A stretch of DNA of 64,000 nt from an uncultured Butyricimonas sp. (GCA_944320555.1 CALUHX010000011.1:1-64000), one strand, 5' to 3'. Counted from the stretch's first letter, positions 31,086 to 39,985 are shown. The notes: generated by a model from the sequence alone, not told the origin. Numbers and translations: made by a program.

Positions 31086-32111
31086 ATGAATAAAGACGCT
31101 ATCGCAGAAGAAGTCAATGCCGAATATCTGAAAAGATGCATATATGATGTCCGTGGCGTTCGCATAATGTTTGATGCGGATTTAGCTAAAATCTATGGTT
31201 ACAGTACCAAAGATTTCAATCGTCAGGTCAAGAACAATATTGAGAAATTTGAGCAAGATTTCATGTTTCAGTTGACCGATGAGGAGTGTGAAATCTTGAG
31301 GTGCAAAAATTCCACCTCAAGTTGGGGCGGTCGCAGATACAATCCTTATGCCTTTACAGAACAAGGAATATATATGCTCATGACTGTTTTGAAAGGAGAG
31401 TTGGCGACCAAACAAAGTAAAGCCTTAATTCGCATCTTTAAACAGATGAAAGACTATATCATTGACAACCAGTCGTTATTGGGGCAGAGGGAATATCTTC
31501 AACTGTCTTTGCAGACGACTCAGAACACTCAAGACTTGCTTGATTTGCGCAAATCCTTGTCGGCCGTTGATGACAAGGTTGCCAGCATAATAGACACGTT
31601 GGGCAATGTCGTAACCAAGTCGGAGCTGGCGAATGTTATGCTTGACTTTAGCAATCCAACTGTTAGGAGAGGATGGTTAATACTCAATGGTCAGCCTGTG
31701 GAATCAGATTTGGCCTACCGGCAGATTTATTCCACTGCCAAGAAAATGATATTCGTGGTGGACAATTATATTGGGTTAAAGACATTGGTGCTTTTAAAAG
31801 ATGTTCCTGCCAACGTGAAAATTACTATATTCTCTGACAATATCGGCAACCGATTACATCAAGCTGAGTTTAACGACTTCTGTCGGGAATATCCCAATGT
31901 CTCTGTTTCGCTGCAAACTTCTGGCGGCATATTCCATGACAGGTATATTGTTGTTGATTATCAAACTGCAAATGAGCAGGTTTACCATTGCGGTGCTTCA
32001 TCCAAAGACGGAGGAAATAAAGTCACAACCATAACAGCCGTAACCGACGGAGGCATTTATCATTCGGTAATAGATCAACTTCTGAGTAATCCGGTATTAA
32101 TATTGCGGTAA
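31086..32111 (+). CDS. ORF6N-domain protein with PLD-like C-terminal domain, 341 aa
   Basis: Residues about 15-100 (YDVRGVRIMFDADLAKIYGY, FNRQVKNNIEKFEQDFMFQL and YAFTEQGIYMLMTVLKG) form an ORF6N domain, a DNA-binding-type module common in phage and mobile-element regulators. A helical linker of about 60 residues follows. The C-terminal 150 residues end with GGIFHDRYIVVDY and YHCGASSKDGG, which resembles a phospholipase D-like half-site in which HxKx4D is changed to H-D-R-x4-D. Proteins with this combination are widespread in Bacteroidetes and unstudied as far as I know. The gene is AT-rich and lies beside a tRNA gene. Confidence 0.8.
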   Translation: MNKDAIAEEVNAEYLKRCIYDVRGVRIMFDADLAKIYGYSTKDFNRQVKNNIEKFEQDFMFQLTDEECEILRCKNSTSSWGGRRYNPYAFTEQGIYMLMTVLKGELATKQSKALIRIFKQMKDYIIDNQSLLGQREYLQLSLQTTQNTQDLLDLRKSLSAVDDKVASIIDTLGNVVTKSELANVMLDFSNPTVRRGWLILNGQPVESDLAYRQIYSTAKKMIFVVDNYIGLKTLVLLKDVPANVKITIFSDNIGNRLHQAEFNDFCREYPNVSVSLQTSGGIFHDRYIVVDYQTANEQVYHCGASSKDGGNKVTTITAVTDGGIYHSVIDQLLSNPVLILR

Positions 32112-32265
32112 GATTTTAGTCATGGTGATATTTCTTTACAATCGCTATCTTCTGTCATGATGCCTAATTGAATGTCTTCACAATTTTGTTTTGAGCCGAT
32201 TAGATGTATTCATGTGAATAGTTTGTGAGGGGGGAAGGAGAGATAGATTTTTTTTGGGGAAATTG

Positions 32266-32296
32266 TTTGGGGGGAATGTAAAAAGCGTTATCTTTG
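32266..32296 (+). promoter_or_regulatory. Promoter of tRNA-His
   Basis: TTTG (32266-32269), 19 bases, TATCTTTG (32289-32296), ending 18 bases before the tRNA. Confidence 0.85.
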
Positions 32297-32313
32297 CAGC
32301 GCAAAAGCGACAT

Positions 32314-32388
32314 GGTGGATGTAGCTCAGTCGGTTAGAGCACTGGATTGTGGTTCCAGGTGTCGTGGGTTCGAGTCCCATCTTCCACC
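32314..32388 (+). tRNA. tRNA-His (anticodon GUG)
   Basis: Acceptor GTGGATG/CTTCCAC with an encoded G(-1) opposite C73, which is the histidine identity element. D-arm AGCTCAGTCGGTTAGAGCA, anticodon arm CTGGATTGTGGTTCCAG giving GUG, and T-arm GTGGGTTCGAGTCCCAT. Position 6-67 is a U-U mismatch. CCA is not encoded. Confidence 0.93.
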
Positions 32389-32392
32389 CGGC

Positions 32393-32423
32393 AAGGGAAA
32401 TCCGAGAGGGTTTCCCTTTTTTC
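32393..32423 (+). terminator. Terminator after tRNA-His
   Basis: aagggaaatcc / gggtttccctt with a GAGA loop, followed by tttttt. Confidence 0.9.
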
Positions 32424-32448
32424 GTGCCGCTAAAAATCGGCTCCCGGT

Positions 32449-32479
32449 TTTGTAAAGCCGAGAATTGAATATATCTTTG
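32449..32479 (+). promoter_or_regulatory. Promoter of the AbrB-type antitoxin gene
   Basis: TTTG (32449-32452), 19 bases, TATCTTTG (32472-32479), 25 bases before the start codon. Confidence 0.85.
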
Positions 32480-32504
32480 TTTTGTAATCAAAAAGGTTTG
32501 TGTT

Positions 32505-32744
32505 ATGGAAGCGACAGTGGTCAGAATAGGAAATGGCGAGGGATTGGTTATCCCTGCTTCGATTTTGGAAAAATTGAAATTGAAGTTGTATTCCATCGTA
32601 AACATTACGTTGCAGGACGATGCGATAGTAATCACTCCCGCCGTGCGGCAAGGATGGGCGGAGGCGGCCCGTCTGATGCGTGAGCGAGGGGAGGACGAGT
32701 TGATAGGGGCGGACGTAACGGACGATACGGAGGCGCAGTATTGA
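32505..32744 (+). CDS. AbrB/MazE-type swapped-hairpin antitoxin, orphan, 79 aa
   Basis: EATVVRIGNGEGLVIPASIL with the following LEKLKL and VNITLQDDAIVITPA is the swapped-hairpin AbrB DNA-binding fold as found in MazE antitoxins (the RIGNS.g..IP.....l.l..g..v pattern). MazE normally precedes a MazF endoribonuclease gene and both binds its own promoter and neutralises MazF. Here no MazF follows: the next 196 bases are G-rich with no gene, then comes gcvP. The protein is either an orphan antitoxin, a regulator acting elsewhere, or what is left of a decayed pair. Confidence 0.8.
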   Translation: MEATVVRIGNGEGLVIPASILEKLKLKLYSIVNITLQDDAIVITPAVRQGWAEAARLMRERGEDELIGADVTDDTEAQY

Positions 32745-32940
32745 GTGAGGGGGAGGTGGAGGATTTGAGGGGAAAATTGAGGGAAATGTTTGAGTGAGGA
32801 GATAGCCGGAAGGGGCTGTGATTTTTGGGCGGATTTTTTGCGGGGAGAAGAATTATCGCTATTTTTACGCAATCGAGACAATGTGGGTTTGAGATAGCTG
32901 TATTACAATATAAATTATTAATTATTAGAATAATAAGTAG

Positions 32941-35820
32941 ATGGCAACAGACAAATTTTTATGGAGACACATTGGGCCCCGCCCGGAGGACATCGAGGAG
33001 ATGCTGAAGGTGGTGGGCGTTCAATCGTTGGACGAGTTGATAGAGCAGACGGTGCCCGCTTCTATCCGGTTGAAAGAGCCGCTGGATTTGCCCGCTCCGC
33101 TCACGGAGTCGGAGTTCTTCGCGCGGATGAAGAAGGTGGCGTCCAAGAATAAATTGTACCGGTCGTTTATCGGACAGGGGTATTACGACACGATTTTGCC
33201 GGCGGTGATTCAGCGGAACGTGCTGGAGAATCCGGCGTGGTACACGTCGTACACGCCGTACCAGGCGGAGGTGTCGCAGGGAAGGTTGGAGGCGTTGCTG
33301 AATTTCCAGACGATGGTGGTGGAGCTGACGGGAATGGAAATCGCCAACTGCTCGCTGCTGGACGAGGCGACGGCTGCCGCGGAGGCGATGACGATGATGC
33401 ACGGCCTGCGGAGCAAGGAGATGAAGAAGGCGGGGGCGAACAAGCTGTTCGTGGACAACAAGGTGTTCCCGCAGACGAAGGACGTGCTGATCACGCGCTC
33501 CGCCCCGCAGGGAATCGAGCTGGAGTACGGCGATTACGCGACCTTCGAGTTCACGCCGGACGTGTTCGGAGCCATCGTGCAGTATCCGGCGTCCAACGGC
33601 GAGGTGCGCGACTACAAGGCTTTCGCCGAGCGGACGCACGCCAACGGGGCGTTGCTGACAGTGGCGGCCGACATCATGAGCCTGGTGCTGTTGACCCCTC
33701 CGGGCAAGTGGGGCGCGGACGTGGTGGTCGGGACCACGCAACGGTTCGGCATTCCGATGGCGTATGGCGGGCCTCACGCCGCTTACATGGCCACAAAGGA
33801 GGCTTACAAGCGGAATATCGTGGGCCGCATTATCGGCGTGACCATCGACGCTCAGGGGAACCACGCCTTGCGGTTGGCCTTGCAGACCCGCGAGCAGCAC
33901 ATCAAGCGGGAGAAGGCCTCATCGAACATTTGCACGGCCAAGGCGCTGAACGCCACGATGGCGGGATTCTACGCCGCCTATCACGGACGGGAAGGGCTGG
34001 AGCGCATCGCCCGCCACATCCACTCGGCGGCCGTGATTTTGGCGGAGGAGATTCAGAAGTTGGGTTACAAACTGAAGATAGGCAAGTTCTTCGACACGTT
34101 GCGTTTCGAGTTGCCGGAGAATGTCCATCTGGACGCCTTGCGGGACATCGCCCTGGAGCATGAGGTGAACTTGTGGTATTGCGAGAAGTGCGGCGCGGTG
34201 GGCTTGTCGACGGACGAGAAAATCAGCGAGGAGGAAATCAACACGCTGGTGGGCATTTTCGCCGAGGCGGCGGGAAAGACGGCCCCGCGCGTGGAGTTCA
34301 TCGACGACCGGACCGTGTTGGAGCCGTCGATGTTGCGCGACGACGAGATTCTGAAGCAATCGGTGTTCAACATCTATCATTCGGAAACGGCGATGATGCG
34401 CTACATGAAGAATCTGGAGCGCCGGGACATTTCGCTGGCCACTTCGATGATCTCGCTGGGCTCCTGCACGATGAAGCTGAACGCCGCCGTGGAGATGTTG
34501 CCCATCACGTGGCCGGAAATCGGGGGCCTGCATCCGTTCGTGCCGATGTCGCAGGCGGAGGGCTACCAACAGATGATCCGGGAGACGGAGGAGATGTTGT
34601 GCAAGGTGACGGGCTTCGCCGGTTGCAGCCTGCAGCCTAATTCGGGAGCCGCCGGGGAGTACACGGGACTGATGGTGATGAGGCAGTACCACATCGCCCA
34701 CGGACAGGGGCACCGCAACGTGATTCTGATTCCGGCGTCGGCCCACGGCACGAATCCCGCTTCGAGCACGATGGCCGGCTTCAAGATTATCGTGACGGCT
34801 ACCGACCCGGACGGCAACATCGACGTGGAGGATTTCCGCAAGAAGGCCGCGGAGAACCGCGACAATCTGGTGGGCGCGATGATCACGTATCCGTCCACGC
34901 ACGGAATCTTCGAGGAGTCTATCAAGGAATTGTGCGACATCATCCACGAGAACGGCGGTTTGCTGTACATGGACGGAGCCAACATGAACGGACAGTGCGG
35001 ACTGACGAATCCGGCGACGATAGGGGCGGACTTGTGCCACTTGAACCTGCACAAGACGTTCGCCATGCCTCACGGCGGCGGCGGTCCGGGAGTGGGACCG
35101 ATTTGCGTGGCCCCGCATCTGGTGGAGTTCCTGCCGACACACGTGATGGTGAAGACCGGCGGCGAGCATGGCATCCACGCCGTGGCGGCCGCTCCTTACG
35201 GTTCGGTGGGCATGTTGCCCGTGACTTACGGCTACCTGTTGATGCTGGGAGGCGCCGGGCTGGAGATGGTGACGAAGATGGCCATCCTGAACGCAAACTA
35301 TCTGGCGTCCTCTTTCGAGAAGCTGGGCTTCAAGATTTTGTACAAGGGTTCGAAGGGCCGCGTGGGGCACGAGATGATTTGGGATTGCAACATGTTCAAC
35401 AAGGAGTACGGCATCACCGAGCTTGACATCGCCAAGCGGTTGATGGACTTTGGATTCCACGCTCCGACCTTGTCGTTCCCGGTTCACGGGACGTTGATGG
35501 TGGAGCCGACGGAGAGCGAGCCCAAGGAGGAACTGGACCGCTTCATCGAGGCGTTGAGCACCATCCGCGAGGAGATGATAGAGGTGGGCGAAGGCAAGTA
35601 CGACAAGACGGACAACGTGTTGAAGAACGCCCCGCACACGCACAAGGTGTTGACCGCGGACGAGTGGTACCACTGCTATCCGCGGAGCAAAGCCGCATAT
35701 CCGCTGGCCTGGGTGGCCGAGAACAAGTTCTGGCCGCAAGTGGGACGCGTGGACGACGGCTATGGAGACAGAAACCTGATGTGTACCTGCGACCCGTTGG
35801 AAGCGGACACGGAGCGATAA
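32941..35820 (+). CDS. gcvP: Glycine dehydrogenase (decarboxylating), P-protein, 959 aa
   Basis: The PLP-dependent P-protein of the glycine cleavage system, which decarboxylates glycine and hands the aminomethyl group to the lipoyl arm of GcvH. It is the single-chain form, with the two homologous halves fused. The N-terminus FLWRHIGPRPEDIEEML is typical. The PLP lysine is Lys705 in HLNLHKTFAMPHGGGGPG, and the glycine-rich GGGGPGVGP follows. GSCTMKLNAA and AHGTNPASS are further hallmarks. gcvT, gcvH and lpd are not in the window. I looked for a glycine riboswitch upstream and saw none; the region only holds a weak TATTTTTA -7-like box. Confidence 0.97.
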   Translation: MATDKFLWRHIGPRPEDIEEMLKVVGVQSLDELIEQTVPASIRLKEPLDLPAPLTESEFFARMKKVASKNKLYRSFIGQGYYDTILPAVIQRNVLENPAWYTSYTPYQAEVSQGRLEALLNFQTMVVELTGMEIANCSLLDEATAAAEAMTMMHGLRSKEMKKAGANKLFVDNKVFPQTKDVLITRSAPQGIELEYGDYATFEFTPDVFGAIVQYPASNGEVRDYKAFAERTHANGALLTVAADIMSLVLLTPPGKWGADVVVGTTQRFGIPMAYGGPHAAYMATKEAYKRNIVGRIIGVTIDAQGNHALRLALQTREQHIKREKASSNICTAKALNATMAGFYAAYHGREGLERIARHIHSAAVILAEEIQKLGYKLKIGKFFDTLRFELPENVHLDALRDIALEHEVNLWYCEKCGAVGLSTDEKISEEEINTLVGIFAEAAGKTAPRVEFIDDRTVLEPSMLRDDEILKQSVFNIYHSETAMMRYMKNLERRDISLATSMISLGSCTMKLNAAVEMLPITWPEIGGLHPFVPMSQAEGYQQMIRETEEMLCKVTGFAGCSLQPNSGAAGEYTGLMVMRQYHIAHGQGHRNVILIPASAHGTNPASSTMAGFKIIVTATDPDGNIDVEDFRKKAAENRDNLVGAMITYPSTHGIFEESIKELCDIIHENGGLLYMDGANMNGQCGLTNPATIGADLCHLNLHKTFAMPHGGGGPGVGPICVAPHLVEFLPTHVMVKTGGEHGIHAVAAAPYGSVGMLPVTYGYLLMLGGAGLEMVTKMAILNANYLASSFEKLGFKILYKGSKGRVGHEMIWDCNMFNKEYGITELDIAKRLMDFGFHAPTLSFPVHGTLMVEPTESEPKEELDRFIEALSTIREEMIEVGEGKYDKTDNVLKNAPHTHKVLTADEWYHCYPRSKAAYPLAWVAENKFWPQVGRVDDGYGDRNLMCTCDPLEADTER

Positions 35821-35835
35821 GTCATTTTTATAATA

Positions 35836-35870
35836 CAGAAGATGTGATTCGTCACATCTTCTATTTTTTC
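35836..35870 (+). terminator. Terminator after gcvP
   Basis: agaagatgtga / tcacatcttct stem with a TTCG tetraloop, followed by attttttc. It ends six bases before the sigma factor gene. Confidence 0.9.
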
Positions 35871-35875
35871 TATCG

Positions 35876-36448
35876 ATGAAGCAAATTCTTGACACGAAAA
35901 CTCTGATCTCTTTGTTGGAACGCAAAGACAATAAGGCCTATCAATATTTGTACGAGCGGTACTATGTGTCGTTGAAGGCGTTGGCCAATTATTATCTGCG
36001 TGACAACGTGCAGGGGGAAGATTTGGTGCAAGACGTGTTTGTGGCTTTATGGGAAAGTCGTTATAAGTTCCGGACGGAGAATGAGATTAAGTATTTTCTT
36101 TACAGGGCGTTGAAAAACGGTTGTGTCAGTTTGCTTCGGAAGCAAAAGTTGAAGGCCAAGTATCTTCACGAGGCATTGTCCGCCAACGTGGAGGAGGACA
36201 ATTTCTGGGAGAAAGTGTTGGAGGAAGACGTGTATGCCCGTTTAATGTCGGCGATAGAGACGTTGCCTCCGCAGTGCAAGTTGGTGATGCAATTGACGCT
36301 GGAGGGGCTGAAAGGGCAGGAAATCGCAGAACGGCTTCAGATTTCTTTGGCCACGGTGAAAGAATATAAGGGACAAGGGAAAAAAATCTTGCAGCAGCAG
36401 TTGAAAGGTCGTGGTGCTCTATTGGCTATTGTGTTGATAATCTTTTGA
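35876..36448 (+). CDS. ECF RNA polymerase sigma factor, 190 aa
   Basis: An extracytoplasmic-function sigma factor. Region 2 is residues about 20-85 (AYQYLYERYYVSLKALANYY, EDLVQDVFVALWE and YFLYRALKNGCVSLLRK), and region 4 is about 122-175 (LPPQCKLVMQLTLEGLKGQE, IAERLQISLATVKEYKGQG). A hydrophobic tail LLAIVLIIF ends the protein, as in many Bacteroidetes SusCD-linked sigma factors. The FecR-type anti-sigma gene follows after 85-110 bases and a SusC with an STN domain lies downstream, so a FecI-FecR type of cell-surface signalling circuit is inferred. Confidence 0.93.
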   Translation: MKQILDTKTLISLLERKDNKAYQYLYERYYVSLKALANYYLRDNVQGEDLVQDVFVALWESRYKFRTENEIKYFLYRALKNGCVSLLRKQKLKAKYLHEALSANVEEDNFWEKVLEEDVYARLMSAIETLPPQCKLVMQLTLEGLKGQEIAERLQISLATVKEYKGQGKKILQQQLKGRGALLAIVLIIF

Positions 36449-36559
36449 ATGACAAAAATTAACTAATTTGTTTACATATTTTAACTGGGTTTGACCCCTA
36501 CCTTTTCTCATCTCGTGCGTTTTTGTTGTTGAATGTTAGAAGTAATAAAAAGTATCACA

Positions 36560-37735
36560 ATGAAACGTGACGAGTTATTTGATATTTCCAATTTGATATT
36601 CCGGGAACTGGCGGAAGAATTGACATCGGAAGAGCGGCGACGTTTGGAGGCGTGGCTTGGCAGTTCGGAACGCAACCGGACTCTGTATGAGCATATTTGC
36701 TCGGAGAAGGTGATGAGGGAGAAGATTCGGGAGTACAGGGAGAGCGACGTGCAGGCGGCTTTTGAGGCGTTTTTGGCTCGGAAGGAACGGATTGGGCGGG
36801 GACGACGGCTGGTTCGGTATGTGTCCCGGAGCGCGGCTGTTTTGGTGTTGCCTTTGGTGTTGGCCGTGTGGTATTGGGCGAAGGACGACGAAGTTTTGCC
36901 AACGCGGACGGAAACCGTGGCGGACTTGACCGCGGATGTGGTGAAAAACCGGCCGATTCTGACGCTTTCTTCCGGAAGGCAGATGGTGGTGGGAGATTCT
37001 TCGCTGAGTATCGCGGAGGGAGGCGGCGTGCGGATTCAAGTGGACGGAAACGGGATGATGTCTTATAACGCTTCGGATTCGAGCGATGTGACGGATGTGT
37101 ACAACACGATGAGGACTCCGGTGCAATGTGATTTTGTTTTTACGCTGGAGGACGGGACCCGGGTATGGATGAACGCGGCTTCCTCATTGCGTTATCCGGT
37201 GGTTTTTGGAGGGGAGGAACGGGTAGTGTATGCCGAAGGCGAGATATTTTTCGAGGTGGCTAAAGACGCGGAACGTCCTTTCCGGGTTCATTTGGGCAAT
37301 GGACTTGAGATTAGGGTGTTGGGGACTTCTTTCAATGTGAATTCTTACGCGGAGGAAGATTTCACGGAAGTGACGCTGGTGGAGGGTGCCGTGGAGGCTC
37401 AGTTTGGAGAAAAAGCATACAAAATGCGTCCCAATCAGCAATTGTACATAGACGAGGCGCAGGGAACGACAAGTCTGACAGAGGTTGACGTGAATGACTA
37501 TATCGCTTGGAAAGACGGACAATATGTGTTTAAGAACAAGCCTTTGTGGATGGTGGCCAAAGTGTTGCAGCGGTGGTACGGCGTAAGGGTGGTGTTTGAG
37601 AATGAGGCCGCCCGAAACTCCACTTTCACGGGGGTAATCAACAAAAACGAAGGAGTGGGCTTGTTGGTGGAACGGTTGAACGCAACGTCGACATTGCGTT
37701 GCCGGATAGAAGGAAAAGAAATTTATATACGATAA
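36560..37735 (+). CDS. FecR-type anti-sigma factor, 391 aa
   Basis: Residues 1-75 form the cytoplasmic anti-sigma domain (LIFRELAEELTSEERRRLEA, WLGSSERNR). One membrane span lies at about 88-108 (SAAVLVLPLVLAVWYWA). The periplasmic part holds the FecR domain (VQCDFVFTLEDGTRVWMNAA, SSLRYPVVF, AEGEIFFEVAKD) and a C-terminal STN-like/DUF4974 region (KPLWMVAKVLQRWYGVRVVF). It should hold the upstream sigma factor and release it when the SusC partner is loaded. An ATG at 36533 would add nine residues; MKRDELFD is preferred because family members start with this helix. Confidence 0.93.
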   Translation: MKRDELFDISNLIFRELAEELTSEERRRLEAWLGSSERNRTLYEHICSEKVMREKIREYRESDVQAAFEAFLARKERIGRGRRLVRYVSRSAAVLVLPLVLAVWYWAKDDEVLPTRTETVADLTADVVKNRPILTLSSGRQMVVGDSSLSIAEGGGVRIQVDGNGMMSYNASDSSDVTDVYNTMRTPVQCDFVFTLEDGTRVWMNAASSLRYPVVFGGEERVVYAEGEIFFEVAKDAERPFRVHLGNGLEIRVLGTSFNVNSYAEEDFTEVTLVEGAVEAQFGEKAYKMRPNQQLYIDEAQGTTSLTEVDVNDYIAWKDGQYVFKNKPLWMVAKVLQRWYGVRVVFENEAARNSTFTGVINKNEGVGLLVERLNATSTLRCRIEGKEIYIR

Positions 37736-37766
37736 ACGGAATATTTATAATTAAATTAGATTGAGT

Positions 37767-38906
37767 ATGAAAAAAGGTTTGATTTTCACTTGGCTGATGT
37801 TGGTTGTGGCGTACGCGTTCGCTCAAGAGCAAGAACAAAAGACAGATGGTTGGGTCATTCAAGGTTTTTTGGATGGCAACTACAAGGCTGACAAGGTTTA
37901 TCTGGTGGAAGAAGAGTATATTAACGGCCCTTCAAAAATAATTGACAGCGCAAAAGTGGTGGACAATCGTTACGAGTTCAAAGGACCGCGTGTGGACGTT
38001 CCCAAAATGTATTTCATCAAAAGCGCGGATCCGAATTGCATTAGTCCGATAACCCCGGTTTTTATTGAAAATGGCGTGATTCGTGTGCGTGCCAATGCCG
38101 ATTTCTTTTTGAACAGGGAAGTGTCCGGCACGGTGAACAACGATTTGTTTAGTTTGTATAACGCGGCGACGGAATACGGAGTGGACAGTATTCGGAGAGT
38201 TTTTGTGATAGACAGGATGATTCATCCGGATAAAGATTGGGAAACCCAAACAAAAGAATACAATGCGAGAACCGATTTTTTGAACAGCCGTAATTTGAGC
38301 GTGCAAAAAAATATGGTGGAAACGTATAAAGATCAAGTGTTCGCTCCTTTTATGATTTATTGGGAGATGAAGGCGAACTTGTCATTGGATGAATTAAAGG
38401 CATGGCGTCAAAAAATTGACCCGAAATTGAACAATCATCCATACACAAAGCAGTTGGACGAATATATCCGTTTGGCTGATTTTGGAGTTGGCAGTGTGAT
38501 GCCGAACTTTACATTGAAGACTCCGGATGGAAAAGACATAAGTCTGAAAGATTTTAAAGGCAAATATGTGTTGGTTGATTTTTGGGCGTCTTGGTGTGGA
38601 CCTTGTTTGAGAGAAATGCCGAATGTGGTAAAGTTATACAAAGAATGCAAGGGTAAGAATTTCGAGATTTTCGGTGTGTCTTTGGACAATAAGAAAGACG
38701 CCTGGGAGAAAGCAATCAAAGCGAATGGCATGAAGTGGCCGCAAGGCAGCGATTTGAAAGGTTGGGGATCCGAGCCTGCCCGTCTGTGTAATGTGTCCGC
38801 CATTCCTTTCACGGTATTGATAGATCCTGAAGGGGAAGTGATAGCCATAGACCTCCGTGGGGAGCAATTGCACGCAAAGGTGAAAGAAGTATTAGGCAAG
38901 AAGTAA
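37767..38906 (+). CDS. TlpA-like thioredoxin-fold protein, exported, 379 aa
   Basis: The signal peptide is residues 1-19 (LMLVVAYAFA). A DUF4369-type beta domain follows (QGFLDGNYKADKVYLVEEEY), then a helical middle region, and a C-terminal thioredoxin-like domain from about 240 (MPNFTLKTPDGKDISLKDFK) with the redox motif WCGPC at Cys277/Cys280 and a cis-proline in NVSAIPFTVLID. The protein should act as a periplasmic or surface-facing thiol oxidoreductase. It is the first structural gene after the sigma/anti-sigma pair, and the next gene resembles its N-terminal and middle parts without the thioredoxin domain. Confidence 0.9.
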   Translation: MKKGLIFTWLMLVVAYAFAQEQEQKTDGWVIQGFLDGNYKADKVYLVEEEYINGPSKIIDSAKVVDNRYEFKGPRVDVPKMYFIKSADPNCISPITPVFIENGVIRVRANADFFLNREVSGTVNNDLFSLYNAATEYGVDSIRRVFVIDRMIHPDKDWETQTKEYNARTDFLNSRNLSVQKNMVETYKDQVFAPFMIYWEMKANLSLDELKAWRQKIDPKLNNHPYTKQLDEYIRLADFGVGSVMPNFTLKTPDGKDISLKDFKGKYVLVDFWASWCGPCLREMPNVVKLYKECKGKNFEIFGVSLDNKKDAWEKAIKANGMKWPQGSDLKGWGSEPARLCNVSAIPFTVLIDPEGEVIAIDLRGEQLHAKVKEVLGKK

Positions 38907-38915
38907 ATAGTAAAC

Positions 38916-39899
38916 ATGATGAAGTATATTTTGTTCATATTGTTGATGGCAGGCGTGTTTCCCTTGACAGCTAAAGAAAAGGGGAAGATGACTCATGTCA
39001 GTGTGGAGGCGTACGGTTTTCAAGGAAAGTTTATATATTTCAACTTTGTGGAGAAACCGGACGCTTATGTCGAGTTCCCATACAAAGAAGGCCAATTATT
39101 GGAAGTGTCCACGACATTGGATGACATTACGATGTTGAATGTCAACATGTGGTTGAATATTTGTTTGCAACCTGGTGATAGCCTGCATGCGAAAGTCACA
39201 TATGACGGAAGGAATTATAAAACAGTAGAATATTCAGGGACACCTCAAGCGGTGCTTATTGCCACGACGTTGCATAAGATTAGGATGTCCCGCAGGGAAG
39301 CCGGGTATAAGGCAAATGTGCCTGCGGCATTGGTCGTGTTGACAGACCCCATAGCTTATCATAAAGAGTCCTTGGAGGAATGGGGTAGAGAAAAGGCGAT
39401 ATTGGATGAAATAAAAGATGACATATCCCCGAGAGTGTATAATTATCTTTTGTCGGAATTGGATGCTATCTTTTTGCCCAATTTGATAACTTATCCATAT
39501 GCTTGTGCCTCCTATCAAAAAAAGCAGATAGAAGAATGTATCGCGGACGATTATTGGACCGCATTGGATAATTATCAAGTGCGGGACGATGAGGCTTCAT
39601 TGAGAAATCGTAATTACATGTCGTTTCTTTTGTCCTATGCGGAGTATATGATATGTAAGAAGAATGGAAGTGATCCTCATAAATTTAAGTCAACACAAAG
39701 TACTGTTAGTGAATACGATGAGATTGCGAATTTTTATGATGGCGCTTTACGCGACGCGGCGTTGTTTGTTGTGTTGTACAATGCATTGGCCTCAGAAGAT
39801 GTGAATTTCGCAGAGTGTGAGACGTTAGTGAAAGATTACTTGAAGAAATATAATATCAGCAAGGAATATAAGCAAATATTGAAAGAAGTCATGAAATGA
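38916..39899 (+). CDS. Exported protein resembling TlpA-like proteins without the thioredoxin domain, 327 aa
   Basis: Signal peptide MKYILFILLMAGVFPLTAK is at the N-terminus. The mature protein begins with a beta-rich domain (SVEAYGFQGKFIYFNFVEKP, VNMWLNICLQPGDSLHAKV) like the non-catalytic N-terminal domain of long TlpA-like proteins, followed by about 190 helical residues with many Tyr and Glu. It stops where a thioredoxin domain would begin and contains no CxxC of redox type. A chaperone-like or ligand-binding role beside SusC/SusD is possible; I cannot assign one. It starts nine bases after the preceding TlpA-like gene. Confidence 0.6.
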   Translation: MMKYILFILLMAGVFPLTAKEKGKMTHVSVEAYGFQGKFIYFNFVEKPDAYVEFPYKEGQLLEVSTTLDDITMLNVNMWLNICLQPGDSLHAKVTYDGRNYKTVEYSGTPQAVLIATTLHKIRMSRREAGYKANVPAALVVLTDPIAYHKESLEEWGREKAILDEIKDDISPRVYNYLLSELDAIFLPNLITYPYACASYQKKQIEECIADDYWTALDNYQVRDDEASLRNRNYMSFLLSYAEYMICKKNGSDPHKFKSTQSTVSEYDEIANFYDGALRDAALFVVLYNALASEDVNFAECETLVKDYLKKYNISKEYKQILKEVMK

Positions 39900-39909
39900 T
39901 CTCCATGAA

Positions 39910-39938
39910 ACAAGGGAGTACTCGCACTACTCCCTTGT
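39910..39938 (+). terminator. Hairpin between the TlpA-like genes and susC
   Basis: acaagggagta / tactcccttgt is an 11-base perfect stem with a seven-base loop, 48 bases before the SusC start. It is followed by gaattggttttg, not a clean T-run, so it may be a weak terminator or processing hairpin that sets the level of susC relative to upstream genes. Confidence 0.55.
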
Positions 39939-39985
39939 GAATTGGTTTTGTGTTAATTAATAGTATAAATGTAAACTGCAAAGTT

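Noticed and set aside
32745..32940. Glycine riboswitch or a lost mazF gene upstream of gcvP
   Set aside because: No tandem glycine-aptamer features and no reading frame of MazF type could be seen; the stretch is short and G-rich.
33919..35931. A 670-codon open frame on the minus strand across gcvP
   Set aside because: It is antisense to the clearly functional gcvP, with His/Arg/Val-rich composition and no motifs.
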